A stretch of 64,000 nt of DNA from the NCBI RefSeq assembly GCF_002224125.1, contig NZ_NCSM01000009.1, positions 1 through 64,000 on the forward strand. Reading direction: 5' to 3'. The position numbers and the translations under genes are program-made. Positions 17,142 to 29,100 of the stretch are shown here, in pieces (the stretch's first letter is position 1; each line of letters begins with the position of its first letter). Source of the stretch: Streptomyces sp. NBS 14/10. GTDB taxonomy: Bacteria; Actinomycetota; Actinomycetes; Streptomycetales; Streptomycetaceae. Below the pieces are notes generated by a model. That model had not been told where the DNA came from. It did not search any database and saw only the letters and a program-made list of their open reading frames with translations.

Positions 17142-18248
17142 ATGAGAAAGTCTTGGATTCTCCCCCTGATCACACTTGTCGCCGCCGCGCTCGGGGTGAC
17201 AGTGGCAGGTGTGGCCCCTGCCGCCGCCGCCTCCGACACGCCGTTGCGGGTCATGCCGTTGGGCGACTCGATAACCTGGGGTGTGGGAAGCAGTACAGGC
17301 AACGGCTACCGGGGCCCGTTGTGGGACAAGGTCGCCGCGGACGGCCATCCGCTGGACTTCGTGGGTACGTTGCGGGGCGGTTCGATGTCCGACCCCGACA
17401 ACGAAGGCCACTCCGGATACCGCATCGACCAGATCGCCGCACTCGCCGACGCCTCGCTGACCCGCTACCGGCCCAACGTCGTGACGCTGCATATCGGTAC
17501 CAACGACCTCCAAGGGGCCTCCGGGCCCGACGCCGCCATCGCCGGGCTGAAGTCGCTGGTCAACCAGATCACCCGCGACGTCCCCGACGCAACCGTCCTC
17601 GTCGCCTCCCTGGTCGTGTCCACCAGCAGCTCGGAGGAGCAGTACCGGGGCGCGTACAACCAGGCCATCCCCCAAATCGTCAGCGACGCACAGGCCGCGG
17701 GCAAACGCGTCGCATACGTCGACATGAGCAGTCTGACCACGGCCGACCTGGCCGACCCCCTGCATCCCAACGACGCGGGCTACCAGAAGATGGCCGACGC
17801 CTTCCACCGCGGTATCCAGGCCGCGGACAGCGCCGGGTGGCTGAAGAACCCCGCCCCCGCCCCCGCACGCGTACAGTCCGGCATCGCGGGCAAGTGCGTG
17901 GATGTCAACGGCGCCGGCACGGCCGACGGGACCGCCGTCCAGATCTGGGGCTGCGGCGACAGTGCCAACCAGCTCTGGTCCGCCTACACCGACGGCACCT
18001 TGCGCTCCATGGGCAAGTGCCTCGACGCCGCCGGCGGGAGCACCGCCAACGGCACCAAGGTGCAGCTCTGGGCCTGCCACGGCGGCGCCAACCAGGTCTG
18101 GCAGCCCTACAACGGCGGCTACCGCAACCAAGCCTCCGGCCGCTGCCTCGACGATCCGGGCTCCTCCACGACCGACGGCACGCAGCTCGTGCTGTGGGAC
18201 TGCAACGGCGGCTCCAACCAGAAGTGGACCACTCTGACCGCCGGATGA
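17142..18248 (+). CDS. Secreted SGNH/GDSL esterase (CE3-like) with C-terminal ricin lectin
   Basis: 368 residues, ATG at 17142 with AGAGAGGAAA upstream. A Sec signal ends near AAAAS. The SGNH domain (about 33-225) has LGDSITWG (Ser), HIGTNDL (Asn) and DPLHPNDAGY (Asp and His), fitting an acetylxylan or other carbohydrate esterase of the CE3 type. A CBM13 beta-trefoil (about 235-368) has three QxW repeats (NQLW, NQVW, NQKW) and would anchor it to galactose or xylan. It is the only intact gene between two relic-filled stretches. A hairpin follows at once. Confidence 0.9.
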   Translation: MRKSWILPLITLVAAALGVTVAGVAPAAAASDTPLRVMPLGDSITWGVGSSTGNGYRGPLWDKVAADGHPLDFVGTLRGGSMSDPDNEGHSGYRIDQIAALADASLTRYRPNVVTLHIGTNDLQGASGPDAAIAGLKSLVNQITRDVPDATVLVASLVVSTSSSEEQYRGAYNQAIPQIVSDAQAAGKRVAYVDMSSLTTADLADPLHPNDAGYQKMADAFHRGIQAADSAGWLKNPAPAPARVQSGIAGKCVDVNGAGTADGTAVQIWGCGDSANQLWSAYTDGTLRSMGKCLDAAGGSTANGTKVQLWACHGGANQVWQPYNGGYRNQASGRCLDDPGSSTTDGTQLVLWDCNGGSNQKWTTLTAG

Positions 18249-18264
18249 CCCCCGCTCCCGGGAC

Positions 18265-18285
18265 CTGAGCCCTCTCCGGGCTCAG
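18265..18285 (+). terminator. Hairpin terminator after the SGNH gene
   Basis: CTGAGCCC (18265-18272) pairs with GGGCTCAG (18278-18285) around 5 bases, 17 bases after the stop codon. Confidence 0.65.
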
Positions 18286-18389
18286 ATCGCGGGAGAACAT
18301 CGGTGCCGGGCACCGAGAGGGGACGGCAGCCGCTGTGGTTGGTTCATACATGGCAGGACGGCGAGGACAAGCATCGTACGGCTTTGCGC

Positions 18390-18600
18390 AGAGTCGATCT
18401 CGGCGCGCTTGACCAGGTAGGCGTCGAGTCTCTGCCAGGCGCCGTCGGCCGGGCGGACCTCGACGGTGAACGCAGTGTTGAGCGGGACGTCTCTGGGCAG
18501 TTCGAGACGCAGGTCCCGTCCGAGCTGCTCCCCGACGGCTCGCCATGGGTGTCGTTCCGCTTCGGGCCCACCGTCCTCGCGACCGAGGGCGACAAGCGGG
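18390..18600 (-). pseudogene. Unidentified coding relic fused to the GH27 fragment
   Basis: One minus-strand frame reads EQLGRDLRLELPRDVPLNTA, FTVEVRPADGAWQRLDAYLV and KRAEIDSA. This is well-formed protein sequence of the beta-sandwich kind found at enzyme C-termini. I cannot name the family. It is out of frame with, and directly abuts, the GH27 fragment. Confidence 0.5.
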
Positions 18601-19180
18601 CCTTGTGCACGGCGATCGCCTCGTGGACCAGGGCGCGGGCCTCGTACTTGTCGCCGGTGGGGGCGTGGAAGCTGTTGGGGTTGATGCTGTAGACGATCGG
18701 ACGGCCGGTGGCGCGCAGGGCGTCACGCATGATGGTGAACTGTGCGATCCGCTCGCTGAGGGTGCCGCTGCCGGAGCACCAGTCGTACTTGAGGTAGTCC
18801 ACGCCCCATGAGGCGAAAATGGCGGCGTCCTGGGCCTCATGCCCCTTGCTGCCCGTGGCGCCCGGGTAGGTGCCCACGCCCTGCGCGCAGGTGACCTCGT
18901 TGGGCGCCTGGTAGATGCCGAACTTCAGGCCCTTGCTGTGGATGTAGTCCCCGAGCGCCTTCATGCCGCCGGGGAACTTGGTCGGGTTGGCCCGGAGGTT
19001 GCCGGCCGCGTCGCGCTGCGGGTCGAACCAGCAGTCGTCGACGACGTACTGGTAGCCCGCGTCCTTCATACCCGAGGACACCATCGCGTCGGCGGCCTCG
19101 CGGACCTGCGCCTCGGTGATCCCGCAGCCGAAGCTGTTCCAGCTGTTCCAGCCCATCGGCGGGGTGAGCGCGGGGCCGGG
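18601..19180 (-). pseudogene. Fragment of a GH27 alpha-galactosidase
   Basis: GPALTPPMGWNSWNSFGCGI, YVVDDCWFD and VDYLKYDWCSG give the start of the GH27 barrel and the nucleophile Asp. The signal peptide is missing (upstream codons have no start). The sequence breaks after IVYSINPNSFHAPTGDKY, before the acid/base Asp, and runs into unrelated sequence. It is a dead paralogue of the intact GH27 gene at 45029. Confidence 0.88.
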
Positions 19181-19200
19181 ACCATGGGGGGTTCCTTCCT

Positions 19201-19231
19201 GGCCCGCAAAGCGGAAGCTGCTTTGCGGGCC
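19201..19231 (-). terminator. 12-bp perfect hairpin, terminator of the GH62 gene
   Basis: GGCCCGCAAAGC (19201-19212) pairs with GCTTTGCGGGCC (19220-19231) around 7 bases. It lies 42 bases past the stop of the minus-strand GH62 gene. Confidence 0.8.
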
Positions 19232-19272
19232 TGATCGGCGGGGTCATGAGCTTGTGATCATGTGCGCGCGGG

Positions 19273-20724
<1,452 letters not shown>

Positions 20725-20850
20725 TCAGAGGCTGTCCGGACTGTTGATGCGCTACGGCCCGACCTTGATGTTCGTCATGTCGAACGAGGGTCGAAGTGCC
20801 GGGCAAACGGAAGGGTGGAGAGCGACCACAATCTGCTTCCGGCGAGAGCC

Positions 20851-23160
20851 TCAGTTCCTCACGATGCGCCATCGGTTGTCGGCGGTGCCGTTGTCCGAGT
20901 CCTGGACCGCGAACGCGCCCACAGCGGTGGAGTTGTCCGCGATGGCGAGCAACTTGCCGCTGTTCTCGTTGCGGATCTTGTAGGTCCCGTCTCCCTGATC
21001 GAGCAGCATCCATCTGTGGTCGGCGGTGCCGTTGTCCGACCACTGCAGGACGGTCGCGTTGTCCGTCGTGGACATGTTCAGGACTCCGAGCACCTTGCCG
21101 CTGTGGGCATTGCGGAAGCGGACCGCGTCTCCGTCGGTGATCATTTGCCAGTTGTGGTCGGCGGTGCCGTTGTCCGACCACTGCAGAGCGCGGCCACCGT
21201 CGGCCGTGGACATGTTCTGGATGCCCAGCACGAGACCACTGCCCACGTTGGCGAGACGGACGGTATTGCCGGCGGCGTTCCAGTAGACGGTGTAGTTGAA
21301 GCCGTGCGCGTCGTGGAACGGGCCCAGGTTGACGGTGGAGCCGTTGGCGGTGGCGGTGAAGGCGAGTGAACTGCTGCTGGTCCGGGTGATCGAGGACGTG
21401 TTCAGCGACGGGAGGGAACTGACCTCGGAGTTGCCGTAGTTGCCGGACAGGACCACCGGGCCGTAGGTGATCGCGGCGACGTTCGCGTTGTCGTTGGCCG
21501 CTCGCATGACGATCCGCATGGGCAGGCGGACGGTGACCGTGTCGCCGGAGGTCCACGAGCGGCTCAGGGTGGCGTAGCTGCCGGGGGTGGTGGTGATGTT
21601 CTGCGCCGTGCCATTGACGCTGACGGTGGCGCCGGTGGTCCAGCTCGGGATGCGGATGCGCATCGCCCAGGTTCCGCTGACGTTGCCGGTGACCTGCAGG
21701 GTCGTGGTGTCGCTGACGGGGTATGACGTGGTCTGGGTGACCGTGATTCCGCGCTCCGACCAGTTGAGCACCGAGGGCACGAACAGGTTCACGATCAGGG
21801 TGTTGTCACTGCGGAAGTAGATCGAGTCCATCAGCCTGGTGTGCATCTCCAGGCCCGTCCCCTGGCAGCACCAGAAGGTGCCGTAGTCGGTGCTCCAGGT
21901 GCCGCCGCCCCACGCCGGGCCCACCCCGCGGCGGCCTCCTGGGTTGAGCGGGGTGAAGTAGGTGACGTGGCCGTGGTTGTCGGCCGGGTTCTGCTGGCCG
22001 ATCATCTGGTTCAGCCACGCCTGCTCGTAGTAGTCGAACAGCGCGGCCCGGTTCGGGTCCAGCGCGAACAGTTCCCGGGTGAGGGTGAGCATGTTGATGG
22101 TGTTGCAGCTTTCGCACGTGTCCTTGTTCAGGTAGCCGGCGATGGCGTTCGGGGCGCGGAAGTGCTCCGCCTGGCTGTTGCCGCCGATGGCATAGGTGTG
22201 CGAGGTGACGCAGAAGTTCCAGGCGTTGGTGGCGATGTCCCGGTAGCGGGTCGTGCCGGTGGCCTTGTACTCCCGGGCGGCCCCGATCCACTTGGGAACC
22301 TGGGTGTTGGCATGCAGCCCGCTGAGCTGGTCCTGGTTGGACGCCAGAGGGTCGAACACCACGGCGTGGTCGAACCGCTGGGCGACGGTGAGCCACCGCG
22401 CGTCGCCTGTCTGCTGGTAGAGATCGGTCAGCACGGCGTTCATACCGCCGAACTCGGTCTGCAGCATGGCCTGCATCTGCTGGCTGCTCAGCCGGCCGGT
22501 GCGCCAGTCGACCCATCCCGCCAGGGCGAGCAGCACGTCACGCGCTTGCGTGCTGCCGATGTGGCGCCATACGTCCAGCAGGCCGGCGAGGGTCTTGTGG
22601 ATGGTGTAGTACGGCACGTTGCCGTTGCTCAGGGTCCGCTGTTCGAGAGCGGTGAAGTCGGCCTCGGGGTAGCCGGAGAGGTACCCGGTGTTGAAGCCGG
22701 CGGCGCTGTTGTTGGCCTGGCATTTGGCCAGCTCCGCGACCATGTGGGTTGCCTTGTCCCGGCAGGTGGTGTCCCCGGTCACGGCGTACAGCTGTGCCCA
22801 TGCTGTGAGGAAGTGCCCTTGGACGTGGGTGCGGAAGGGGAACGTCGGCTCGTCCCAGCCGCCGTTGGCGGCGGCGCCGTTGGTGGACAGCCGGTGGTTG
22901 GCGCGGAAGTTGTACAGCAGCCGGTCGACATCGACGAACCGCAGGTAGTTCTGCGTGCGGTCCTGGTTGTCCAGCCACCGGCTCGTGGTGAGCCGGACCT
23001 GGCCCAGTTCGAAGGGGTGCGCAGAGACTCCCATGTCGTTCCTCGCGGGAGGGACGGCCGCGTGGGCGGGAGATGCGCCGATGAAGGATCCAGTGGCAGA
23101 GGCGGCGGCGGTGGCCCCGGCTACTTGCAGCAGGCGCCGTCTGCTGACGGAGGAAGACAT
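20851..23160 (-). CDS. Secreted GH127 beta-L-arabinofuranosidase with ricin lectin
   Basis: 769 residues. It should cleave beta-L-arabinofuranosides such as those on hydroxyproline-rich extensins. A Tat signal (SRRRLLQ) precedes the (alpha/alpha)6 barrel. Glu350 and Cys352 (in CESCNT) and Cys431-Cys432 (in WCCQGTG) match the zinc-binding set of the founding enzyme HypBA1, in which the first of the paired cysteines is the nucleophile. A beta-sandwich part follows, then a ricin trefoil (about 640-769) with three NxW repeats. Intact, it was presumably made with GH62 downstream. A fragment of a second GH127 gene lies just upstream. Confidence 0.93.
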   Translation of the reverse strand: MSSSVSRRRLLQVAGATAAASATGSFIGASPAHAAVPPARNDMGVSAHPFELGQVRLTTSRWLDNQDRTQNYLRFVDVDRLLYNFRANHRLSTNGAAANGGWDEPTFPFRTHVQGHFLTAWAQLYAVTGDTTCRDKATHMVAELAKCQANNSAAGFNTGYLSGYPEADFTALEQRTLSNGNVPYYTIHKTLAGLLDVWRHIGSTQARDVLLALAGWVDWRTGRLSSQQMQAMLQTEFGGMNAVLTDLYQQTGDARWLTVAQRFDHAVVFDPLASNQDQLSGLHANTQVPKWIGAAREYKATGTTRYRDIATNAWNFCVTSHTYAIGGNSQAEHFRAPNAIAGYLNKDTCESCNTINMLTLTRELFALDPNRAALFDYYEQAWLNQMIGQQNPADNHGHVTYFTPLNPGGRRGVGPAWGGGTWSTDYGTFWCCQGTGLEMHTRLMDSIYFRSDNTLIVNLFVPSVLNWSERGITVTQTTSYPVSDTTTLQVTGNVSGTWAMRIRIPSWTTGATVSVNGTAQNITTTPGSYATLSRSWTSGDTVTVRLPMRIVMRAANDNANVAAITYGPVVLSGNYGNSEVSSLPSLNTSSITRTSSSSLAFTATANGSTVNLGPFHDAHGFNYTVYWNAAGNTVRLANVGSGLVLGIQNMSTADGGRALQWSDNGTADHNWQMITDGDAVRFRNAHSGKVLGVLNMSTTDNATVLQWSDNGTADHRWMLLDQGDGTYKIRNENSGKLLAIADNSTAVGAFAVQDSDNGTADNRWRIVRN

Positions 23161-23232
23161 CTTGTACCTTTCGGTGAGGGGAGAGTGACTGCTTGGTCGT
23201 CAGTGCGTTCGCTCGCATGTCCCACGGTCGGG

Positions 23233-23280
23233 TGCAGCACGTCGCGGGCTTGTCTGCTGCCGATGTGGAGCCATACCTGG
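23233..23280 (-). pseudogene. 48-bp fragment of a second GH127 gene
   Basis: The minus-strand translation VWLHIGSRQARDVL matches VWRHIGSTQARDVL of the intact GH127 protein; DNA identity with 22536-22580 is high. Surrounding bases (23161-23640) hold no other recognisable gene and are probably further erosion products of the same locus. Confidence 0.75.
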
Positions 23281-23787
23281 CAGGCGACGACATCACAGCG
23301 GAGCCGTTGGTGGCGGCTACCGTCCCGGTCGCCATGCCGGCGAGAACCGATGCGCGTGAGAGTCCCCGGCACTGCGGTTGGTGCTGTTCGCTCGTCCGAA
23401 CTCTGCCCGGAGTCGGCGACTGTGGGCCAGGCGGCAGCCCTGCTGGACAACGAGGCCGGGGATTCATAGGGGTCTCGGTCCCATCAGTCCTCTCCACTGA
23501 TACATGGGATGGATTAACGGATACGAACGTTGCCTCTGTCTAGTCTTGCGGCACGAAAGACTTGGCTACGTGCGGATGTGCGCCCGGCCCGCACGCTGAC
23601 GCCGAGCCAAACATTGGAGTACCGAGAGGAGTGTGAGGAGTGCGAGAGCTGGATAACGTCAGCTTGAACCGTCGACGGGGCTCCCGCCCCGCCTGCGCCG
23701 CTTCAGATGAACGCGCGGATACCGACATCAGCCCGTGCCCGCGCGGACCATGTGCCCGGGCACTCGAGTCGAACCGAGGAATCCCCC

Positions 23788-25772
23788 TTGTCCTACAGTG
23801 TCCGTGCAGGTGGCCTGGAACGGCGCACCGCCGAAGAGATCCTCCGCATCGAGCCCTGGGGACCGGACGCCGTCCGGGTCCGGGCCTCATCGGGGACCAT
23901 CGACCCCACCGTCCCGGGCGCGCTGGAGAGCCCCCCTCGCCCTCCCCGCAGGCCGAAGTGTCCGTATCGGACGACGGCTGTGCCCGTCTGTTCAACGGCC
24001 GCCTCATCGTCGAGGCCTCGGCCGACGGTCGGCTGAGGTTCTGCCACGCCGTCTCGGGCCGTGAACTCCTCGCAGACAAGGACCCCTACACGCATCACGC
24101 CGGCCCTCGCGTCCACGCGGCGGGCGGCCGCACGGAGCAGCACTTCGAGGCGTACGACGGGGAGCGGCTGCACGGCCTCGGACAGCACCTGCACGGACGC
24201 CTGGACCAGAAGGGCTGCGTGATCGACCTCGTCCAGGGCAACACCGTGGCCGCCATCCCCTTCCTGCACTCCTCGCGCGGCTACGGACTGCTGTGGAACA
24301 ACCCCGCCACCGGCCGCGTCGAACTCGGCGCCGATACCACCCGGTGGACCGCCGACGCCGGCGGGCGAGTCGACTACTGGATCACCGCCGGCGACACCCC
24401 GGCCCAGATCCTCGATGCTTACACCCTGGTCACCGGACGCCCGCCCCTCCTTCCCGAGTGGGCGTCCGGTTTCTGGCAGTCGAAGCTGCGCTACCGCACC
24501 CAGGACGAACTTCTCGCGGTGGCACGGGAGTACAAGGAGCGGGGGCTGCCGCTGTCCGTCATCGTCTGCGACTTCTTCCACTGGCCGAAGATGGGCGATT
24601 GGCGGTTCGAGGAGAGCGAGTGGCCCGATCCCGCCGCCATGACCGAGGAGTTGGACGGCCTCGGGGTGAAGCTCGCCGTCTCGGTGTGGCCGACCGTCGA
24701 ACCCGGCAGCGACACCTACGACGAGCTGCGCACCTCCGGACACCTGGTGCGGAACGCGGACGGCGGTCTGCTCACCTTCTCGTGGCCGTCCCGGGAGGCC
24801 GAGGAGGCGCTGACGCTCCCGATGGCGTACTACGACGCCACCCACACCGGAGCACGCGCCGCGCTGTGGCAGCGGCTGAACGACAACTACCACTCGCTGG
24901 GCGTGGGTTGCTTCTGGCTGGACGCTTGCGAGCCCGATCTGCCCCGGGAGGTCGCCGACCGCGCCGTCTACGCGGCCGGACCGGCCGCCGAGGTCGCGAA
25001 CCTCTACCCCCTGTTGCACACCCGCGCGGTGGCCGACGGCCTGCGCGCGGCGGGCGAGGACCGGCCGCTTTCGCTGGTCCGCTCCGCGTGGGCGGGCAGC
25101 CAGCGTCACGGGGCCCTGCTGTGGTCCGGTGACATCCCCACCACCTTCGACTCCCTCGCACGCCAGATCAGGGCCGGGTTGAACGTCGCGATGAGCGGCA
25201 TCCCCTGGTGGAACACCGACATCGGCGGCTTCGGCGGCGGCGACCCGGACGACCCGGCGTACCGCGAGCTGCTGATCCGGTGGTTCCAGTACGGCACCTT
25301 CAGCCCCGTCATGCGGCTGCACGGGGAGCGGAAGCCCAACCACCCCACGTTCTCCGCGGACATGACCGGCGGTCCGAACGAAGTCTGGTCCTACGGGGAA
25401 GAGGCGTACGGCATCCTCCGCGGCCACCTGATGCTCCGCGAGCGGCTGCGCCCGTATCTGATGCGGCTGTCCGAGGAGGCTCACGCCACCGGCGCCCCGG
25501 CGATGCGTCCGCTGTTCTTCGACTTCCCCGAGGACGAACAGGCATGGGACGTGGACGACCAGTTCCTGCTCGGACCCGATGTGCTGGTGGCACCCGTGTA
25601 CGTGGCGGGCGTGCGGACCCGCCAGGTGTATCTGCCAGTCGGCACGCAGTGGCTCGACGCGGTCACTGGGCGCGTGCTGGAGGGCGGTACGCGGCTGGAC
25701 GCGGAGACCCCACTGGAACGGATCCCCGTGTTCATACGGGAAGGGGCCGACGTCGCAGCCTGGCTCAGCTGA
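23788..25772 (+). pseudogene. GH31 glycosidase (alpha-xylosidase-like) with a frameshift near its start
   Basis: The TTG at 23788 (GAGGA upstream) starts SYSVRAGGLERRTAEEILR, a normal GH31 N-terminus. At a run of six C (about 23930-23936) the frame must change to continue with AEVSVSDDGCARLFNGRL to the stop at 25772. The catalytic domain is complete: CDFFHWPKMGDW, CFWLDACEPD (nucleophile Asp), LLWSGDIPTT (acid/base Asp) and SGIPWWNTDIGG. No signal peptide, so a cytoplasmic enzyme that would trim alpha-xylosyl or alpha-glucosyl oligosaccharides. As written it is broken; a single-base sequencing error in the C run would restore it. Confidence 0.85.
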
Positions 25773-25977
25773 CCTCCTTCGAGTACGGGCGATCTGCGGT
25801 TCGTCGCGCGGCCGGCCCAGGCCGGGAATCACCAGCCTCGACACGCGCGGACGACCGCCGCAGCTCCTTCGACCAGATGATGCCGCGAGCGGCATTCCGC
25901 CGCCGACTCGGTGTTGTGCCCGCTCCCGCGCTTCCACGGCCGATGGCACTGCCGTCATCCATGGTCCGGGTCGTGCC

Positions 25978-26011
25978 GGCGTACGCCCGGTCCCCGGTGC
26001 GGGCGTACGCC
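25978..26011. terminator. 11-bp inverted repeat
   Basis: GGCGTACGCCC (25978-25988) and GGGCGTACGCC (26001-26011) pair perfectly around 12 bases, between the converging GH31 and beta-helix genes. It forms a pair with the stronger hairpin at 26048. Confidence 0.5.
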
Positions 26012-26047
26012 TGCGACAGCGTGATCAGCAAGTTCGCCATACTCAGT

Positions 26048-26082
26048 GGGATGGTGCCGGTTCCAGTCACCGGCACCATCCC
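26048..26082. terminator. 14-bp perfect hairpin between converging genes
   Basis: GGGATGGTGCCGGT (26048-26061) pairs with ACCGGCACCATCCC (26069-26082) around 7 bases. It serves the GH31 gene from the left and the beta-helix gene from the right. The remaining 25773-26047 stretch holds no recognised gene. Confidence 0.75.
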
Positions 26083-26176
26083 GGGAGTCCTTCGCCGCCG
26101 TCAGCCTTTTCGCCTCACCGGCAGCAGCAACCTGATGCGCCTGAGCGGGGTGTGCGGCTCGCGGCGGCTGACGGAA

Positions 26177-29100
26177 TCAGTCCGCGTTCACCGCCTGCCA
26201 TAGCTGGCTGTCGGCGTTGGTGTCCGTCGTCTGCACGAGCTGAGCGCCTGCTGTCGTCGACGAGCCGGAGACCGCGAGCAGCTTGCCGCTGTTCACATTC
26301 TTGATCTTGTAGTAGCCGTTTCCGCGGGCGACCAGTGTCCAGTGCTGGTTCGCCGCGTTGTTGTCGGGCTGCTGGATGATGGTCGCGCCGTCCGTGGTGG
26401 ACCCGCTGGTGACGTCCAGCAGCTGACCGCTGTTCTGGTTGACGATCTCGTAGCTGCCGTCACCCACCGCGACCCACCGCCAGTGCTGGTTCTGCGCTCC
26501 GGTGTCGTTCCACTGGATGATGTTCGCCCCGGTGGAGGTCGATCCGCCCGAGACGTCGATCGTCTTGCCGCTGTTCTTGTTGAGGATCTTGTAGAACGCG
26601 TTCGTGGCGGGGAAGGGGATGGAGGCGAACGCGTCCAGTGCACAGACGGTGTTGGAGGAGGCCGCGTTCTTCGTTCCGGCGCACACGACCTTGATCGTGT
26701 GGGGACCCGCAGCGAGATCCGTCTTCTCGAACAGCGGCACCTGCTTCGTCACCGTCGAGGCATAGGCGTCGATGCCCGACTGCGCCAGGGCGCCGTCGAT
26801 GTAGACGTCGACCTTCCCCATGTTCGGCTGCGTCATGCTGAGATACCGAACGCCCGAGCCGGTGAACGAGTACTGAACGTAGTCGCCCGCCCTGCTCGTG
26901 TACTTCTCGGATCCCTTGAAGTCCTGCGAGTCGTTCCAGTTCGACCAGCCGGAGGAGTAGGTGAGACCGGAGTCCTTGTCGTCGACGTAGGCCCATCGCT
27001 GCCGTACGAGCGACTTCGACGCGGGGGATGCGTTCCCCTGGGCGTCCACGACGTAGAGGCGGTAGTCGCCGGCCGTCGGCGGGACAGCGATGGTCGTCGC
27101 GGTTCCGGCTGCCTTCGTCATGGTGGGGCCGACGGCGAACGTCGTCGTACCGGAGGGAGCCAGCCAGAGAGTCCTGGTCGCGTCACCGATGGTGCGGACG
27201 GGGATGGACGACACGCCCTTGCCGGTGAACGTGCTCGCGGGCAGGGCGTAGTCCTGCGGGCCCACGTTGCTCCGGGGGACGATGTCCTTGTAGGCGTCCT
27301 CCAGACCGGAGTCCACGGCGATGTTGTACGCCTGCGACGGCCACACGTTGTCCGCGTACGCGCGCACGTTCTGGATGGTGCTGTTCGGGACGTTCTTGTT
27401 GGCGATCTTGTTGACGGTGCCGTAGGTGTTGGTGATGCTCAGGTCGTGCTGCCGGCCCCAGGTGCCGGAGTTGATGGTGTAGGCCAGGTTCGGGTCGACG
27501 TCGAGCACGTTGTCGTGCTCGTTGATGTAGGCGGAGCCTTCATCAGGGTGGAGTCCGTACTTGTGGCCGGCCGGAACGCCCTGGATGTAGTTGTTGCTGA
27601 TCTCGGTTTCCGGCTGGCTGCCCAACGTATAGATGGGAGCGGAGTCGCCGAGCACCTGCATCGTGTCGACGAGCTGGTTGTAGCTGATGGTGTTGTTCTT
27701 CGCTGTGGCGGTCGGCACACCCGGTCGGATCGAGTTCGCCGAACCGTCGAAGTTCCACCACCCCCAGCCGAGGGTGATGCCCGCCCACGGGGACTTCTCG
27801 ATCCGGTTGTGCTGCACGGACAGGGAATCGGTGAAGTACGCCGACACGGGGCTGGACCCCTGGAACAACACCGCGCTGTCGTAGAGGTAGTTGTCCGTGA
27901 TCGAGATGTTCTTGCAGACTCCCTCGACGTCGACCGGGTACTTCTCGTGGTTGGTCGAGGTGTAGTCCCCGACGTACACGTGCTGGGGGTGTCCCACGGT
28001 GATGGCGGATCCGGCTACGTCATTCGTGATGTTGCCGGTCAACTGTGAGTCCGTCACGTCGTTGACCATGTTGATTCCGTCGGCGCCGGTGTGCTGCACC
28101 GTGTTGCGCCGCAGGTTGATCCCGTCGGCGTTCTCGATCTGGATGATCCCCGGCGGCAGGTCGACGTTGCGGTAGGTGTACGCGTGGAAGTTCTGCTTCG
28201 CGTACACGGTCGAGCTGGCGTTGCCCTGCTGGCCCTGCCGGAAGACGGAGCCTGCGACATTGACCAGGTTCCAGTCGGAGTGTTCGACCGTGAGCCCGGA
28301 GAACGTGATGTTCCGCGCGTGATCGGTCCTGGACGTGCCGGCGATCTTGATGAGGGTGGACACGTTGTTCGGCGCGAAGACCTGCGCCGACCTCATGTCC
28401 TCCGAGCCGGACTTGTAGTAGTACAGCGTGTGGTTCGTCTTGTCGAAATAGAACTCGCCTGGCTGGTCCAGGAATTCGTACGCGTTCATGAATGTGTGGG
28501 TGCCGCCGGCGTTGAACTTGCCGTTCGGCGGTCCCTGGGCAATGGCCGCACCCGGCTGCTGGAACAGGGCCACGCGATTGGCGCCGTCCGAGCTCGTGGT
28601 GATCTGGCGGACTCCCACGATGGCCGTGGTCCAGGTCGTCGCCGACTTGATTTCGACGTCGTCCTGGTTGGAGGCGACGGCAGGCAGATCGGAGAGGCTG
28701 TACTTGGCTCCGTCGCACTGCGAACCCGACTCCCAGGCCCAGGGAGCCTGGCCGGCCGTGACGGTGTAGGTCCCGTAGCATCCGGCCGAGTTGATCGTCT
28801 TCGAGGCCATCTGGGCGCGCTTGCCGTTGACGTAGATCGCACGGAGCTTGTTGTCGCGGTTCAGCGGGGCCTTCCAGATGTTCCCGCTATGCTGTGTCCA
28901 GCCGGTCACCTTGACGCCTCCGTTCAGCACCGGCTTCTCGTGCCGGTAGGCGGCGTACACGACTTGGTGGCCGTTCGTTCCGGAGTCGGCCGGCGTGAAG
29001 TTGATGGTGCTGCTCACCGGGTAGTTGCCGCCGCGGAGATAGACGTTGATGTCTCCGGTCATGTTGCTGTTGACCGTGCGCACGACGTCCCGTGCATGCT

